The notes under the pieces: generated by a model
What the model saw: only the letters and a program-made list of their open reading frames with translations
The model's database searches: none
Told to the model about the DNA's origin: nothing
In this document: in pieces, positions 1 through 13,141 of the stretch
Numbering within the stretch: position 1 is the first letter of the stretch
Layout: every line of letters starts with the position of its first letter
From: Sisyra terminalis
Taxonomy: Eukaryota > Arthropoda > Insecta > Neuroptera > Sisyridae
Direction of reading: 5' to 3'
Assembly (NCBI GenBank): GCA_958496175.1
Contig: OY292276.1
Span: 57,797,080 to 57,861,079 of the forward strand
Length of the DNA: 64,000 nucleotides
Translations under genes and position numbers: made by a program

Positions 1-3000
1 TCAAAACAACATTATTACAATAATAATAAAGACACAATTTAGAGTTTTTTGGATAAAATTTTTTGGAATCTTTCACTCTCACACTCACTCTCTTTCTCTC
101 TCTCTCTTTCTCTGTCTCAGTCTCGTAATTTTCACAATACTGTTATTATTATTGTTACATATTGTTGTTATTATCCAAGTTTTTAAAAAATGCCTCTGAT
201 ATTAGAAACACGTTTGGCCACGCACATCCACAATGAAGTTAGCAATTGGCAAAATGATTTTCAAAACTGACCAATCACAAATCTGAGATTTGCAACGTTG
301 CATATAAACCAAAAGCGTAGATTTGCTAGATTCATTGCATTCGGTGCAATAATGTGTTTCTAAGATACCATTTTTTTTTGTCTCCAAAAAACAAATCATT
401 AAAAAATGGTACACTTAAAAGATTAACATTTAAAAATAGTAATAAATATACACACATAATATAACTTTTGCTTAGTTTTCTCCGGTTTAGCCTTAATTTT
501 TTTTTTGTGTAGATTTTGCGAGTGTATTTTTTAACATTAGTTAATTTTCTTAATTTTAAATATTATAAAATATATATAATATCGAGAAAGCAAAAAAGGG
601 GGGCGCGTTTAACATATTTTATATGTGTATTTTGTACATTCTTTTAATTTAAACAAAATAATAAACACAATTATATGTTTTAGTGGAGCACTTTTGCTGC
701 ACTCATTCATTTAATTGTTGTTTTTGGGTCATTTTTTTAAGATCTAGAGTTACAATTTAAACTTATTCTAAAAAAAAAAATAAAGCAAAAATTATTGTAT
801 TGTCAGTTGATTATTAATTATATTTAAAATAATCATAGTAGTTAAATGAAAAATTATTTTAGGAAGATATTATTCACTACATATTTAAATGAGAAAAAAT
901 ACAAATTACATTAGAGCGAGGTCACCATATTACCTAAAGAAACCTATTTATAATTATTAAAAAGATAAAGAAACATTTTTTAGAGTCACAGATTTTAAGA
1001 TATTAAGTCGTTAATTAAATCTTGTTATTAATTCATAATTAATTAATTAACCTAGCGTTATTGAGAAATGAAAATTTAGGACAATTTTTGACTGATGTAC
1101 AGACACCATACAGAATAAGTTTTAAATTATAATATCTTATTATCTATATTTAAAAAGAAATAATAATGAAAAAAAATATATAAAGCGCGTCTCGAAAACC
1201 AGGGGCTGCCCTTTTCGTTTTTTAGATTTCTAAAAATAATAAAATACTTAACAAAATATAATCGTAAATAGAGAAAATTTTTAAAAAGCCAGACACTTAT
1301 ATTCGTAAAAAGCGTGGAACTTATCGTCTACTTGCTCCAAATTTTTTTTTTTTCACCCCAATTGTATTTATAATAATTTTATATGGATATTTTTATAATG
1401 GAGTGTAACTAATTCCAATCGTAAATCAAAATTTTGCACGATACCGATCGTTCATTTCTCAATTGTAATTTGCATTTTTTAAATTATAAATAGACTATTT
1501 TTTTTTATATCGAAGAATAAAAGTTTGACAGGGATTTAGTATAAGCCAATTTGTATACAATTGTTTTTATTGAATATTTTTTAGGGCCTTTAAGTGTGGC
1601 CTTTAATCTTTTTTACTATTATAACTTTACATTGTTATTTGTACTTTAGACCTAATTGACTTTAGTCATTACTTTAATGTCGATTTTTATTTTTAAATGC
1701 CTCAACTAGTTTATGTGGTTCCTATGTGGGAATTAATTTTTAATTTATATACTTAAAAATTAAGGTCGTTCTCTACGGTTAAAAAATTAGGGAATTCCGT
1801 GAATCCTGTGGAATTTTTTGATATTTTTAGTATTTTAGTGACATTCATTACATAAACTTCAATAAAATACGTCTAAATAGTTATTTTTTTTACCACAATA
1901 ACATCTCGTCCTGAATTATATGAAAAATCATGTTTAAAATTCGTTTTCCTTTAACAACATGTGTAATTAAATTACAATCAAGGAATTTAATCATTTTCAG
2001 ATATGTCATTCCTAATATTTTTTTATCATATTTCATCCAAAGTTTGTGATAGTTGGGCTGTTAATTTCTTTGAAAATAGAGAACTTCCTTAATAGGTGTA
2101 TTTTAAGTATCTTTTGAGAAATTAACTTAAATAAAATTAAGAGAGTTTGGAAGTGGTTGGACAAGTAAAATATTTTAAAATTAGTTGACCGGTTCCAATT
2201 GCTTTCGAACAAGTCTGATTTGTTCCAAGCACACCCTCGATACTTTTATTCTTTGATTTTTCTTTTGCGATTGGAAATGGACGATTTTGATTAGTATTTA
2301 ATGAGTTGTATACTTATTTGTTTGTATTGATTTAATTCTATTCTCTCTTTTCTCTTTTTCTTGTTTGGTTTGCTCAGTCAAGGCCCATACATTTGATGAT
2401 TACTTATTGTCGAAGATAAATTTTCCGGGACTTGGTATCCTGTGATAATTGTGTAAAAATGTTGCATAAAAAACGCATGCAGTGGCCACATCAGAGTTCT
2501 CTTTTCCAACCACCCTTCGACTTGGTGTGGACAATGTGATACGTTAATTTTGGAGCCCAACTCCTCTACCAAATTGGCACTGTAATCATTCGATGTATAA
2601 AGATAAATCGTCGCCCTCGTTAATATTAAATATTTAATTGTACATATACAAATTATATATTTAATTTTTTTCGTTTATTTTTTTTTGTTAACTTGTCCCC
2701 TCTTTATTATTAAAGTTCTTTTTTTTCGTTCAAAACGTAATTCCTCATGCATTTTTCCATATTTACTTTATATATTTATCGGTTTATATTTTTACTTGTT
2801 TATGACAATGCGCCGAAACGTTGAGAGGTATTCACGCTAATTAATAACAAAAAATAATTAAAAAATAAAAATAAATAATGGAAAAATATAATTAATTGTT
2901 AAAAACTACGATTTGTTGTACCTATTTAATGAAAAAAATTAAGTAAAAAATAATTTTCAAATCTGACTAACCTTTAGTGATTGTGTATTTTTTTACTACA

Positions 3001-5800
3001 TTGAGTTTTAAAAATAGCCATAAAAATATCATGTAATAATAATAATATTTAATAATAATGATAAATGAAATTAACTACCTTACCCTTGTATGTGAACAAT
3101 ATCTTATATATATTATATATTATTATATATATTTAAAAAAGAAATTATTGTAAAATTAGATTAGAGATTTTTGCTGGGTTAGTTCACTAAAAAAAAATAT
3201 TAGCGTAGAAAATACACTTTATCGTAGTAATAATGAAAAAAATATTACATTAAGCTTATACCATATTAATAATTAATCGCTATTGATGAAAATTGATATG
3301 TATGAAAAATTACTATTCTTAAGACAACTATGATTAAAAACGTAGTAAAATGAAAAATAAAATTTTCTTGTGTTTTATTTGATCAAATATCCTTTTTCAA
3401 ATCTCTTCTCTCTGTCTCTCTTGTTTCTGGGCAAGTTTCTAGGGTTTGTATTAGAACAGATTGTTTTTTTGGTAACAGTAACATTTTCCGGTAAATTGTT
3501 GTATGTATGTGTGTATATTGATTTTTTTTTGCTCGGAATTGAAATGAAATTGAAATTTCGGTGAGACTTTGGTGGACAAAACGTGTGAAATTATCGACCT
3601 AATGATGAAATATTTTGAAGGAAATACTTCAAGTTGTAGTGCAGACTTTCGTCAATCTTTCGATGGTTTGTCTTGCGATTTAGTATTAATTTGGAATTTA
3701 TTAAAATTGGTTTTATTGAGAAAGGCAAATTTATAGTTTTGTCAGATTTAAATGACTTATATCAAACCTATGCTGATTAAACTGCGAGTTGTTTTTAGTT
3801 TAGACTTCAGAGAAAAAGTTTGCTGCTTTTTTACAAAAGGTCGAGATCTTGTGTCGAAATATTAAAATTGAAAATGTTCCAGTTATTAGTTCAAAATTTG
3901 AATAATAATTTCTTCAAGTACAGTTGAGGCGTTGATTTGATAAGACCAAACGTAAGTTTAACAGTAGAAACAAAAAGATGAACTTTGTCTATGAAATTAC
4001 ACTCTTTTTAGTTATGTGAGTCAACAATCCTCGAATTCTTTACGTTTCCATTTTCTGAGGATTTACATCCTTTTAAAAATAGACCCCAGCTATTAATTTT
4101 ACTCTATCATTCATATTAATATCCAAAACACTTCAAATCTTATACAAAAACGACCGATACTGAGTACTTGATGAATTTTCTTATATTTTGGGGTAATTAG
4201 TAAGACGTAATTTTTGAATTCTATCCCTCAATATCGTTTTTTTCATTTGTTGAAAGTAGCTTAGTATGTAGGGTACTTAAATTTAGTTTATGCTTGAAAT
4301 TTCCATAGAAATCCATTATGTTTTTTTTTCTATTATTTTCAACTAACGAAATTTAAACGGTGAGGCTTCATAATATCAATGATTTATCTTCAAATATAAC
4401 CAGGGCCGGATTTAAGCAAACTAATAATAAGATATAAATTTACGTCAAATACCTAAAATTAAAGGTATTTCGGTATTAAAGTTGGTCAAAATATAGGTCC
4501 GAATGGGATTGGGGTAAAATAGGCTTTTATAACACTAACACTTTCCAATTAGTATAGATTAATGTAACTAGTAAATTAGTCCAAAAGATGATCAGGTTGC
4601 ATTGTCATATTAGATAGTAATACTCATAACATGCAATCTTCCGTTGTTGGTGTATGTATATTTGCCTGTTATTTTAGATTTAGAAGCACATTTGTTTGAA
4701 CTAATAAAATAGTTTTCTATAGTTAAGTATAGATCATGGTTTCCTCCACTTGTTATGATATAAACCATAATTTTTATTGATATCCAGTTATCCATAAACT
4801 CTTTGTACTTGAGCTACTTGTGTCTATTGTTCTAGTTATAATTATAAATGCATCAAAACATTGATCTTAAACCGGTTTTGAGTTACAAAAAGTAATAATT
4901 TTTATGACTTTCTTTCAATTTTTGTATAAACTGTTAAAATAAAAGGTCGATAATTTCAAAGAGACACTTAACATTGAAGGGCCGACTCATCGATTTTTTG
5001 ATTTGAATAATTTTCCGGTCTTTATGATCCGTATTTAGGTAACTTATTTGAAATTTGTTGTTTAAAAATCAATCATTCCCAAATCAATTGTTTGAAAGAG
5101 AATTTTTGCACAGCTTTTATTTTACATATACATTTACATAATTTTTCAGTCACAATTTTTTACAGGATTGAAAAAAATAAAGCGTCATCAGACTTGGTGA
5201 TCGAATATGTAAAACAAGTGTTTCCAAAATTTTGTTTCACAAATCGTGAAAGGTTTTTCAGAAGCTGTAATTGTCCATTTCTTACGACTTCTTGCTGGCG
5301 ATTATGATTTATATAATTTTCTATTATATCCTTAAGATATTTGTTTAAGGAAAGTATTGCAATCAAGAGTCATTCATAAACTACGAAAGGTATGTTTTGC
5401 CATTTTTTAACCCCTTACTTTTTCTTTTACATAAAATAGAATCATTTTTTAAATTAATCCTCCTCAATACCTTTTGGAATTTATAAATGACTGCTTAAAT
5501 GAAAAATTTTATTTCGATATTTCAAAGAAACGTTTTTTAATATTTTGAGTATTAGGATTCATGATAAGATATTTTATGGAAAATAAAAGCTCTACAAAAG
5601 TTTATTTTTTAGCAATACCCAAGACATGATTTAGGTATAATAAGAACAAAAATGATTTTTGGACAATTGATTTTGAATGATTTACTTACACCCTTATGAT
5701 CCTGATTTTTTTTTGATTTTGCTTCGACAAAGAGATATAAACCCGTGTCCTTTATATCCATATCCTGAGCCCTATCCTTGTTGTGTGTTCCATTTGTCAG
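1..5800. other. AT-rich noncoding stretch before the first exon
   Basis: I see no gene here. The open frames are short, AT-driven and unlike any family I know. If the exon beginning near 5.80 kb is real, at least the right part is its upstream intron. Only small items stand out: a CT-rich tract near the left end, AT-dinucleotide runs around 3.09-3.14 kb, and an isolated CAGGGCCGGATTTAAG at 4401 that resembles the end of an hAT-type element but has no visible partner end. Confidence 0.5.
71..120 (+). repeat. CT-rich low-complexity tract
   Basis: This is an almost pure C/T run broken by a few A and G, ending in CTCAG. It reads as a (CT)n microsatellite. The ending could serve as a 3' splice site, but no convincing coding sequence follows, so I call it simple repeat only. 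Confidence 0.7.
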
Positions 5801-5997
5801 GAGTGTTGCACATGTTAATTCCTCCGTTCCGCACGACGACTGTGATGAGACGGAAGAGTGACGAGAGTTTGACATCGCGTTCTTCCCCTGCAGGTGACTA
5901 TACAACGGCAGCAGGCGATTCCACGTACTCCGGAGGGCCTCAACGTGGCGGAAATTACACACCAGCCCAACAGGCATATCATCCGTACCGTCGTTAA
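5801..5997 (+). CDS. probable terminal coding exon, protein unknown
   Basis: This reads as the last coding exon of a spliced + strand gene. A pyrimidine-rich stretch ends in TTTGTCAG just before it, and one frame stays open to TAA at 5995-5997. The frame includes PPFRTTTVMRRKSDESL, then a G/Y/Q/S/T-rich tail with SGGPQRGGNYTPAQQ, ending AYHPYRR. The base composition is far less AT-rich than the flanks. A second good acceptor (TTCCCCTGCAG, AG at 5892-5893) lies inside and would keep the same frame if the preceding codon is split G|GT, so the exon may start at 5894 or the two may be alternatives. Read from 5894 in phase 0, a different frame is also open for 40 codons, which leaves some doubt. 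The tail looks like the disordered ends of RNA-binding or cytoskeletal proteins, but I do not recognise it. Upstream exons are outside the window or not identifiable. Confidence 0.5.
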
Positions 5998-6155
5998 CGT
6001 AACTACATTCAATTAAAAAAAAAAAAAAACCAACCGTACCACACCACCCAGGTCGCCTCGGTCGGGTCGTCCATCTCCAGCATTCACACTCATCATCCCC
6101 ATTGGAATTTCAATTGACAAAATTTTTCATTTCACGAACTTAACAAAGCAATAAA
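5998..6155 (+). other. probable 3' UTR with poly(A) signal
   Basis: This follows the stop of the putative terminal exon. An A-run lies at 6015-6029, then a C-rich stretch unlike the surrounding AT-rich DNA, then AATAAA at 6150-6155. Further AATAAA copies at 6619 and 7242 would allow longer 3' ends. The assignment depends on the exon being real. Confidence 0.4.
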
Positions 6156-7628
6156 TGCATAAAATGAAGCATATATGGGTGGCACAAATTTTCCAACATT
6201 TTCCTTCTTTCCACGAAGGCTATTTGTAAAAATTGTTTGTAAAAAAATATTACGCTAAAACTACAATCTGCACTTATATATAGAAAAATTCATTTTTCGC
6301 AATTTTTCCCCCCAAAAAAAAATATTTGCATGTAACTATCCAAACTACCTGAATTTTTATCCGGAATAATATTTATTGACCATTTGAAAACTAAACGTAA
6401 GTTTTTCTCAATTTACATTTTTTTTTTATTTACGAAAAGCAAAAATCTTTTTCTTATGCCACGCTTGATATATACAGATTTTTTGCCTATTTTGCCAATG
6501 GTTTTTGGCAAGTATGACCAAGTTTTTTATACAAAACCGAAAATATAAATACAGAAAAAGATTCAATTAGATTTTTATATTTCACTGTTTCATATCTTTC
6601 GCAGTGCTTAACATTTAAAATAAAACTTAACTACTAAAATAGATACTAAATTAGATTATAGAGAAAAGCATAAAATTTAAAACTTAAATTAGTCTTTGTG
6701 TTTGTTTTTTTTTTAATAAGGAAAAATCGTTTTTTTTTTATATATTTCGATATACATATTCATAAATGCATTATATTGGAAATTATAGTTTAATGTTGTT
6801 TAGTTTATTTGTGTCAAATTGGATATAAAGTAAATATAAATAGAATATAGTGTTAGTTAAGTGATTTTGTAATTTAACTTTTACAGCCTTTAAACGAAAA
6901 TGTGTAAAAAATCTTCCATATATATATGTACGAGATTTTAATTATTTTTGTATTGTTTAACATTAGAGACAACTACATTCTTTGTATGATTTTCTTACTG
7001 GTATATTATATAAAAAAACATACCTTAAGATTTTTTGTCGTTTTATTTTTATTTTAACATAATTCGTTATAATTGTACAGTGTTCTGATACTTTTTTTTT
7101 CCTAGCAAACCACAAGAAATGACACATAAGTGTATGATGCATATTTTTTCTAGGTTTAATCTCGATACTGTCTTGTGCTTTACAAAGTGGCTTTTTGTAA
7201 CGAATGTACATATATGTAATTAAATCATACAAAAGTTTAATAATAAAAGTTTAATATTCTCATACTTTAAAAATGTGTTATAGATTAATATTCGAAAACG
7301 TATGGATGGATTTGATGAGTATTTGGGAGTTATCGCATGAAATCTTTGATTGTTTGAAGTTATATCTGAAGAATCATGAGCGAATTGAAGAAACCAGGAA
7401 CCAATTTTGATGGATATGGATGGAAAATGGCAAATTATGATTTGCAACATTTCAGAGATTTCTTTAATTCAGACTTAAAAACTTGTTAAGAACGTAAAAT
7501 TTGATACCTAAGCTGCTTAAATGATTGCTGCTTAAAAACTTCATATACTAATGCCACTAATGCCTGTCTTATGACTAAAATTAATAACTTTAGTTATAAC
7601 TCAGGACTTGGTTTTTCATTAAGCTAAA
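6156..7628. other. noncoding, possible extended 3' UTR then intergenic
   Basis: There is no coding signal. Two further AATAAA hexamers (6619, 7242) could end longer transcripts of the upstream exon. Nothing else is recognisable. Confidence 0.4.
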
Positions 7629-7871
7629 TGAGGCGATTAGTTTCAAAACCGGCTCAATCCATTTCCAAAAATTTTAGAGGAGACAAAAAACGTTTTGGAG
7701 CTTTACATTATGGTTTAATACCACAAATTTAAATGTAATTTTATACTGGATTGAGTCGGTTTTGGTCTAAAAGAGTTTGCTAGTAGATGTAATGCATTTA
7801 GAACTCGTGAAAATTAAAAAAAAAAAATTCCAAAAATATGGATTGAGCTGGTTTTGAAACTAATCGCCTCA
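7629..7871. mobile_element. 243-bp inverted-repeat MITE
   Basis: The ends are 34-bp inverted repeats differing at one base. They begin TGAGGCGATTAGTTTC and run through the CGGCTCAATCCAT segment. A weaker inverted copy of the subterminal CTGGATTGAGTCGG segment lies near 7744. There is no coding capacity. I see no clear target duplication, so the superfamily is open. Confidence 0.75.
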
Positions 7872-9277
7872 AATAGACTTTATAAAAAGGAATTCATATC
7901 GAACAAGAAGAAAATTATTTTAATTCCAACTAATCATGGTACGTATTTAGTTCATTTAATATAAGTAATTGTGTTTGTGGAAATGTAGAAATAATTTCCC
8001 TAAAAAAAAGTTTTCTCAGGCATAGTAGTAAAAGTTTTATTTTAGGAAGCAAAAACATCAACATGAGGCTCTTATTTTCCTTTAATTATTCTTGGAATTC
8101 TTCAAAATGAACTTTAAAATGTATTTTTCTTCGCAAAGATAACTCTGCAAAATAATTCAAATTTCGCTATAAAATAAGTGACATCTGTGTAAAGAGCCAC
8201 GGCAGCTACATTAATATGGTTGTTATCTCTGCTAAAGTAATTTTTTACAATCGCAAATTCCCAATATGGCGTTAGTACGAAATCGGCATGTGAAGCGTGT
8301 GTTTGTTGTGTAGTGAATAATTGTTTTTCCAGTGATTGTAAATAGAATGAATGAAAATATTCTGCTTATTGGAAATTCCGTAAGGTAAGATGATAATATC
8401 AATTGATTTTTCATTCAACATAAACGAGCAAACGATAGTTTTTCCCTTTTGTAAAAGTTCATTGTTGAAGCATGACGCGGAAAAACTTATGTAAGTAATG
8501 CAAATGCGTTATGTCAATAAAAAAAATGAATTATTATTATTAAAACAAATGAGAACGTACGACTTTTCGTACTTGATTGATAATGAAATTATGTCAAATC
8601 AAGTATTACTTTCACTTTCGAAATTTTTACTGAATATATATGTTTCATGTTATTGTGCCTAATTATATGTTTTATGGGTTTTCGGTTTTTATTTTTCCAA
8701 TGAAATTTTATGTAAATTTTTATTGCCCCTGAGATTGCCTTTGAAGAAGAAACAAAGAGTATCAATTACTGAGATGGTATTTAATTTTTAATGTTACAGA
8801 TATAGTCATGATGGAAAATTAGTGGAACGAAAATTAAAATTGTTTGAATTATTTCGAAATATCGAAACATAGTATTTGTTTTTGAGGTAAATTTATGAAT
8901 AATTACAAAAGTAAATAACTTCATTTATCTAATGACTCAAGATACTAGCGCGTTTCAGTTACAGTGTTACGATAAATCATAACACGGCCTATTTTAAAAG
9001 CGCACGTGTCTTGAAAATTTCCACAACGATTTTGGCTTGGATTAAAACAAAATCGAAAAAAATAATTTTTAAATTGGGTATAAGAAGGATATTTGACTAT
9101 ATTGATAGTAATTTGTTTTCGGTTTTGGGAAAAGGGAGGATTATCTGACGAGCGTAAATTTTACTATAGTAAAGTATAAGCAAATGCAACGATTAAGATG
9201 GTTAGATGTCTTTTTGTACACAATTTTTTTGTCACTATGGTTTTATCTGTTAGTTTTGATTTTAGTTACTTATTATC
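7872..9277. other. noncoding, nothing recognised
   Basis: This is AT-rich unique-looking sequence without coding frames, repeats shared with the rest of the window, or obvious regulatory clusters. Confidence 0.4.
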
Positions 9278-9480
9278 AAATAAGAAGACAATTCAGGTTG
9301 TTAAGATCGGTTTTTTTTATTTAATATTTTTTAATATTCAAATTAGCTACGTTTCGTTATGTATCATAACTTCATCAGGCGTCTTGAATCTCAAAAAATA
9401 TAATATTTTCAAATAAGAAGACAATTCTATAACAATAATTTTATCATCTATAATATTTTCAATTTAAATTCAATAAATAA
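9278..9480 (-). mobile_element. Penelope-like/retrozyme-like unit, family B, copy 1
   Basis: The left edge (AAATAAGAAGACAATTCAGG) is shared with the units at 30.04 and 32.63 kb. It is followed by the AAGATC-T-rich segment, the GCTACGTTTCG ribozyme segment, and AT-rich sequence ending in a motif also found near 30.36 kb. A second AAATAAGAAGACAATTC occurs near 9.41 kb in direct orientation. Related tail sequence (CCATACACATTACAT, then GAGATCT and TTTTATCATCTAT) recurs at 9.73-9.81 kb, so the unit may once have reached that far. It has no reading frame and is non-autonomous. Confidence 0.6.
9344..9383 (-). ncRNA. hammerhead ribozyme, family B (core intact)
   Basis: On the minus strand the order is CUGAUGA (9378-9372), stem II GUUAUG/CAUAAC with loop AUA, then GAAA (9355-9352). 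This is the full hammerhead core. GAAA continues as CGUA, so stem III is the palindrome ACGU and the cleavage triplet is GUA. An AUUCAA before the core can pair with a UUGAAU after it as distal stem I. Such minimal type I hammerheads are known from Penelope-like elements. Whether it cleaves is not shown by sequence alone. Confidence 0.75.
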
Positions 9481-10073
9481 ATAAAAATTAAAAAACTACA
9501 CACTCTACCCCATTACTCCAAAGTATTTTTGCGTAAGTCTATATTATCCCCACATTCTGAAAAGAAAACAATGAATGCAAATTTTAAATAAACATTATTT
9601 ATTGAATTAATTTACTTTTACATACACGTTTATGAAATAGAAATATTAGAAAAATTTCCCTATTACCCAACAAAAGTTCATTTTTACCCCATTTGGGGTA
9701 ATTTACCCCGGTTCCCCGACCGCTGCTTTACCCATACACATTACATGTAAATTCTTAAAGAAGAATTCTTAATAAAAGCCGAGATCTAAATTTTATCATC
9801 TATACTAATTATCATTTGTATTGTTTGTATCCTTTTCGTGACTGGACCTATTTTGTTAAAAATTAGTTTAAAGATTGTTTAAATCCTAAGAGGTCATGAG
9901 GTACATATATATTTGGAACCGGTTGCTTTTTAATTTTAAGGAAGCCAAGCTGGGGATTGCAATCTATTTCGGTCATTTTTACATTCAAACTTTTAAATTT
10001 CAGCAGAAATATAGTATTCTGTATTTCAGTAATATTTGATATTGAATTTTTGCGAAACTTGGTCTACTCAATA
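9481..10073. other. noncoding with family B tail remnants
   Basis: This holds AT-rich sequence with remnants shared with the 30.36-30.61 kb region: ATAAATAAATAAAAATTAAAAA, the CACTCTACC segment and TTTTATCATCTAT. There is no gene. Confidence 0.5.
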
Positions 10074-10081
10074 GTCTAATA

Positions 10082-10257
10082 CATTGTTTCCGAACGGGGG
10101 TTCGCGGTCCCATTTGAAAAGTTTTGTTTTTTAATTTAATGAAGGAATACTAAAATGTAATATTGTCCCAAAATGCACCTTTTTTTCACTCAGGGGTCCT
10201 TGGCATTATGCTTGATTTTCTTAGGGGTCCGCGGCTGGAAAAGGTTAGGAACCGCTG
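10082..10257. mobile_element. 176-bp hAT-type MITE with 8-bp target duplication
   Basis: The unit is flanked on both sides by GTCTAATA (10074-10081 and 10258-10265), an exact 8-bp duplication as made by hAT transposases. Its ends are imperfect inverted repeats: CATTGTTTCCGAAC on the left against CAGCGGTTCCTAACC read inward from the right. Subterminal GGGGTTCGCGG and GGGGTCCGCGG stand near both ends. It has no coding capacity. Confidence 0.85.
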
Positions 10258-10265
10258 GTCTAATA

Positions 10266-11853
10266 TCTGGTATAATTACTTTTACTTGTCTCGAATTAAA
10301 TCTAATAGGTTGTTCGAAATTTTAACGTGCATGCTACGAAAAATTAAAAATCAAAGGCTTTTTTACATAATTACATAAAATTATTTAGTTTTAAAAAGGG
10401 AAAATTCGAGACATATTTTCATGCTATAAGGATTAAGAAATAACGTTTTGCTAAGATACATTTTATACACTGTACCTGAATGTTGATTTAAAATATATAT
10501 CAGCCGTTATTTTTAAAACATATTTACTTTTGAAAATTAGCATTTTCTCAAGGTATCCTCGAAATTCTAATATTTTCGTTATCGAAAGGAAAACAGTGGA
10601 CATTGTTTACAAAGAAATTCTTCTGTTCATACATAATTTTCCAATGAATAAAAAAAATACCCAAGTTTCAGATTTATTTAAGAAACAAAACAAAATTTAA
10701 GTACTTTGAGCCTAAGATTTTCTCAGAACTTTTCCTTTTTTGTTGTACTACAAGTGTACCTATCGTGCTAAGTAATTTTTCTTCTCTGAACAGTTTCCAA
10801 GGCTAAATTCATCAAAAGTCTATTACCATAAATCTTGACCAAATTTCCTATTCCCAAAGAAAAATCGCAGCCGTTGAAGTGATTCGAGGAAATCGTAATT
10901 AAATAATGAACAAAAGAGACTTTTCTAAACTGTAAAAAAAAGGTAATAACGGTTGTAAAATTCATCCGTTTCATATCCACCACTTTCACAATATAAGTAA
11001 TAACAATATTGTGATGGTTATTCATTAAAATAGAATGAATACACGCAACATTTCATGTCGTTCGTTCGAGTTCTCATTAACAATATCCCCAACTGTGGCA
11101 TTGACAATGTTGGTGCACATTTGAATTTTGCCAGTGGTTCAAGCTGGGAACTCATATGTGGGTTCTTGGCCCAAAACTGCACGTGCCACATTTCGTATGA
11201 TTCCCGTAATTAAAGTCCCCTTTTCTGCGTGAGTAGGCTATGATTAGACGAAAGACAATCGGGAAAATTAACAAAAGATAGTTTTTATGTCATTTTCATT
11301 GTAATTATGTCGTTTATTTTCTGCGTTTGATTATCTTTTGGTGTTATCGCGCCCAGCCTATGTAATTTTAAGGCTTGGAACTAACTTTTATTGAGGTTGT
11401 TTGAATATCTACGACAATAATTGGTGATATTAAAAAGAATTATTTGCCATTTTTTTTGAATGAGTGGATAATGGAAATTTAATAATTTGAGTTGATTGTT
11501 GATAGAGACAATTATTAAGGAGTGTTCGTTTTTAATTTGGCAGTGATTCATCCGCAAAAAAATTAATACATAGTAGTTATCTTTTAATTTAAAAAAAAAA
11601 ATATTTTTAATAATTGGTCGTATTTTCCCCCATTTTCCTTCTTTGCATTACCAATTTCAAACCATCTGATTTTCATTCATCTTATAGGTTCATCATAGCT
11701 ATTTTCTCTCAATTGTAGCTGTTAAGACTTTAAACTAGTACCAATTTATTGGATTTTCCATAATTGTTTGTTTATTGCATCGATTTTTTTTCATAAATTT
11801 TGTGCAACCGTATGCATTTCTGAGTCATGAGCCACTGTAAATTCCCACTGTAG
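10266..11853. other. noncoding; less AT-rich block at 11.04-11.37 kb
   Basis: There is no gene. The 11.04-11.37 kb block is noticeably less AT-rich than its surroundings (for example TTCTTGGCCCAAAACTGCACG and GTTATCGCGCCCAGCC) and free of transposon signatures, so it is a candidate for conserved regulatory DNA. No frame is open through it. Confidence 0.35.
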
Positions 11854-12191
11854 TCAAAATAAGATTTCTTTGCTGACTTTGAATAGTTATACTGTGCATA
11901 CAATATATAAGATATATTGCAGTCCAATTTATGTAGTATAATTTATTAATATAATTTAATATTAATATAATTTAGTAATATAATCTGCAGTTACGGAGTG
12001 ATCCAAACTACTTGATAACCACTGATGAAGATTGCTTGACAATCGAAATACGTATCTGGGCAATACGTCACGAATATTTTTGTTTGAACTTCTGTTCAAA
12101 TTAATGTTTGTGGTATGATTTTTATATATTATTATATTAAATTATACTACATAAATTGAACTGCAGTATATCTTATATATTGTATACACAG
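11854..12191 (+). mobile_element. Penelope-like/retrozyme-like unit, family A, copy 1
   Basis: The unit is bounded by an exact 12-bp direct repeat TTCCCACTGTAG (11842-11853 and 12192-12203). It starts TCAAAATAAGATTTCTTTGC, the same leader as the 24.4 kb copy. A 55-bp arm (around 11891-11945) is repeated inverted at the right end (around 12137-12191). Between them lies TTACGGAGTGATCCAAACTAC and an intact hammerhead ribozyme. No protein is encoded. Variable-length duplications and hammerhead motifs fit Penelope-like retroelements and their non-autonomous relatives. Confidence 0.7.
12016..12062 (+). ncRNA. hammerhead ribozyme, family A (core intact)
   Basis: CUGAUGA at 12022-12028, stem II GAUUG/CAAUC with a five-base loop, GAAA at 12045-12048, then UACGUA and UC. 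Stem III is the palindrome AUACGUAU and the predicted cleavage lies after C12056. Stem I starts with CCA before the core pairing UGG after it. All invariant core bases are present. Confidence 0.85.
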
Positions 12192-12203
12192 TTCCCACTG
12201 TAG

Positions 12204-13141
12204 ATTTAAATATTCTCCTCCAAATAGAAACGCCAATTTTCTCTAGTCATTAATTAAGAAGGAATTGAAGGAAAATTAGTTTAAATTTCACAGAATGTTT
12301 TTCATACAAATAGAAATATCTCACAAAAAAACTATAACTGAGATTTTACTATATTAAGAGTAATAGAGTAATGAATTTCAGGAAAATTGCTATCCTTTTT
12401 CACGCTATTATAGTACAAAGTTAGCAAATGAGGTCTAGAAATTCTTATAATTTACATTAGCAGAGTAAAGTTTAAGTTTTCGCTTTAAAATTTCTGCTTT
12501 AAAATAAAAATGAGTAGCAATAACAATTGGTAACAGTTTTAATTATTAAATTTGATATGGAACCCGATGAACTTCGTACCATCCAAAATTGAATTGCTAA
12601 AATTAATTGATTTCGGTAATTTTGTTACATTTTTAATTACTAATATGGATATAATTAAATACACTTACTTAGGTTTCTGATTATTAAAAATGAAGAATGT
12701 TTTTTAAATATACATTTTATTTTACATATTTAGATTCATACCTATAACAATATTGAACATATCAAAACCCTAGAATTGGATGCTAACTAGGAATATTCCT
12801 GTTTTCTTCAATCCTTTTTTTAAACAAAATATTTGTTTGTTTTTTTTATCATTTGACACTTTACTTTAGTATTAGTACAATATAGTTATTTAAATGTATT
12901 ATAATGTCCTGATCTTATTCTGGTAATTATTTCTATCCTTTCTGTACTGTAGTTTGGGGTGATCCATAGTCTTAAAGCCATCGTACAATTTACTACCATG
13001 GTACTACTATGGTATTTACAAATAGTTGTTTGATGAATTAGTTCTCTTCTTTTGGTAATATTCTTTAATTCTTTATACATAAATTGGTTTGATTTGAGAT
13101 AAAGGTATACGATCAGGAGATTAGTGGTTTAATCCTTTAAG
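12204..13141. other. noncoding, nothing recognised
   Basis: This is AT-rich and without coding frames or transposon ends that I can identify. Confidence 0.4.

Noticed and set aside
5609..5977. 122-codon minus strand frame over the left exon
   Set aside because: It is the shadow of the + strand exon; it has no splice or promoter context, and its composition comes from the opposite strand.
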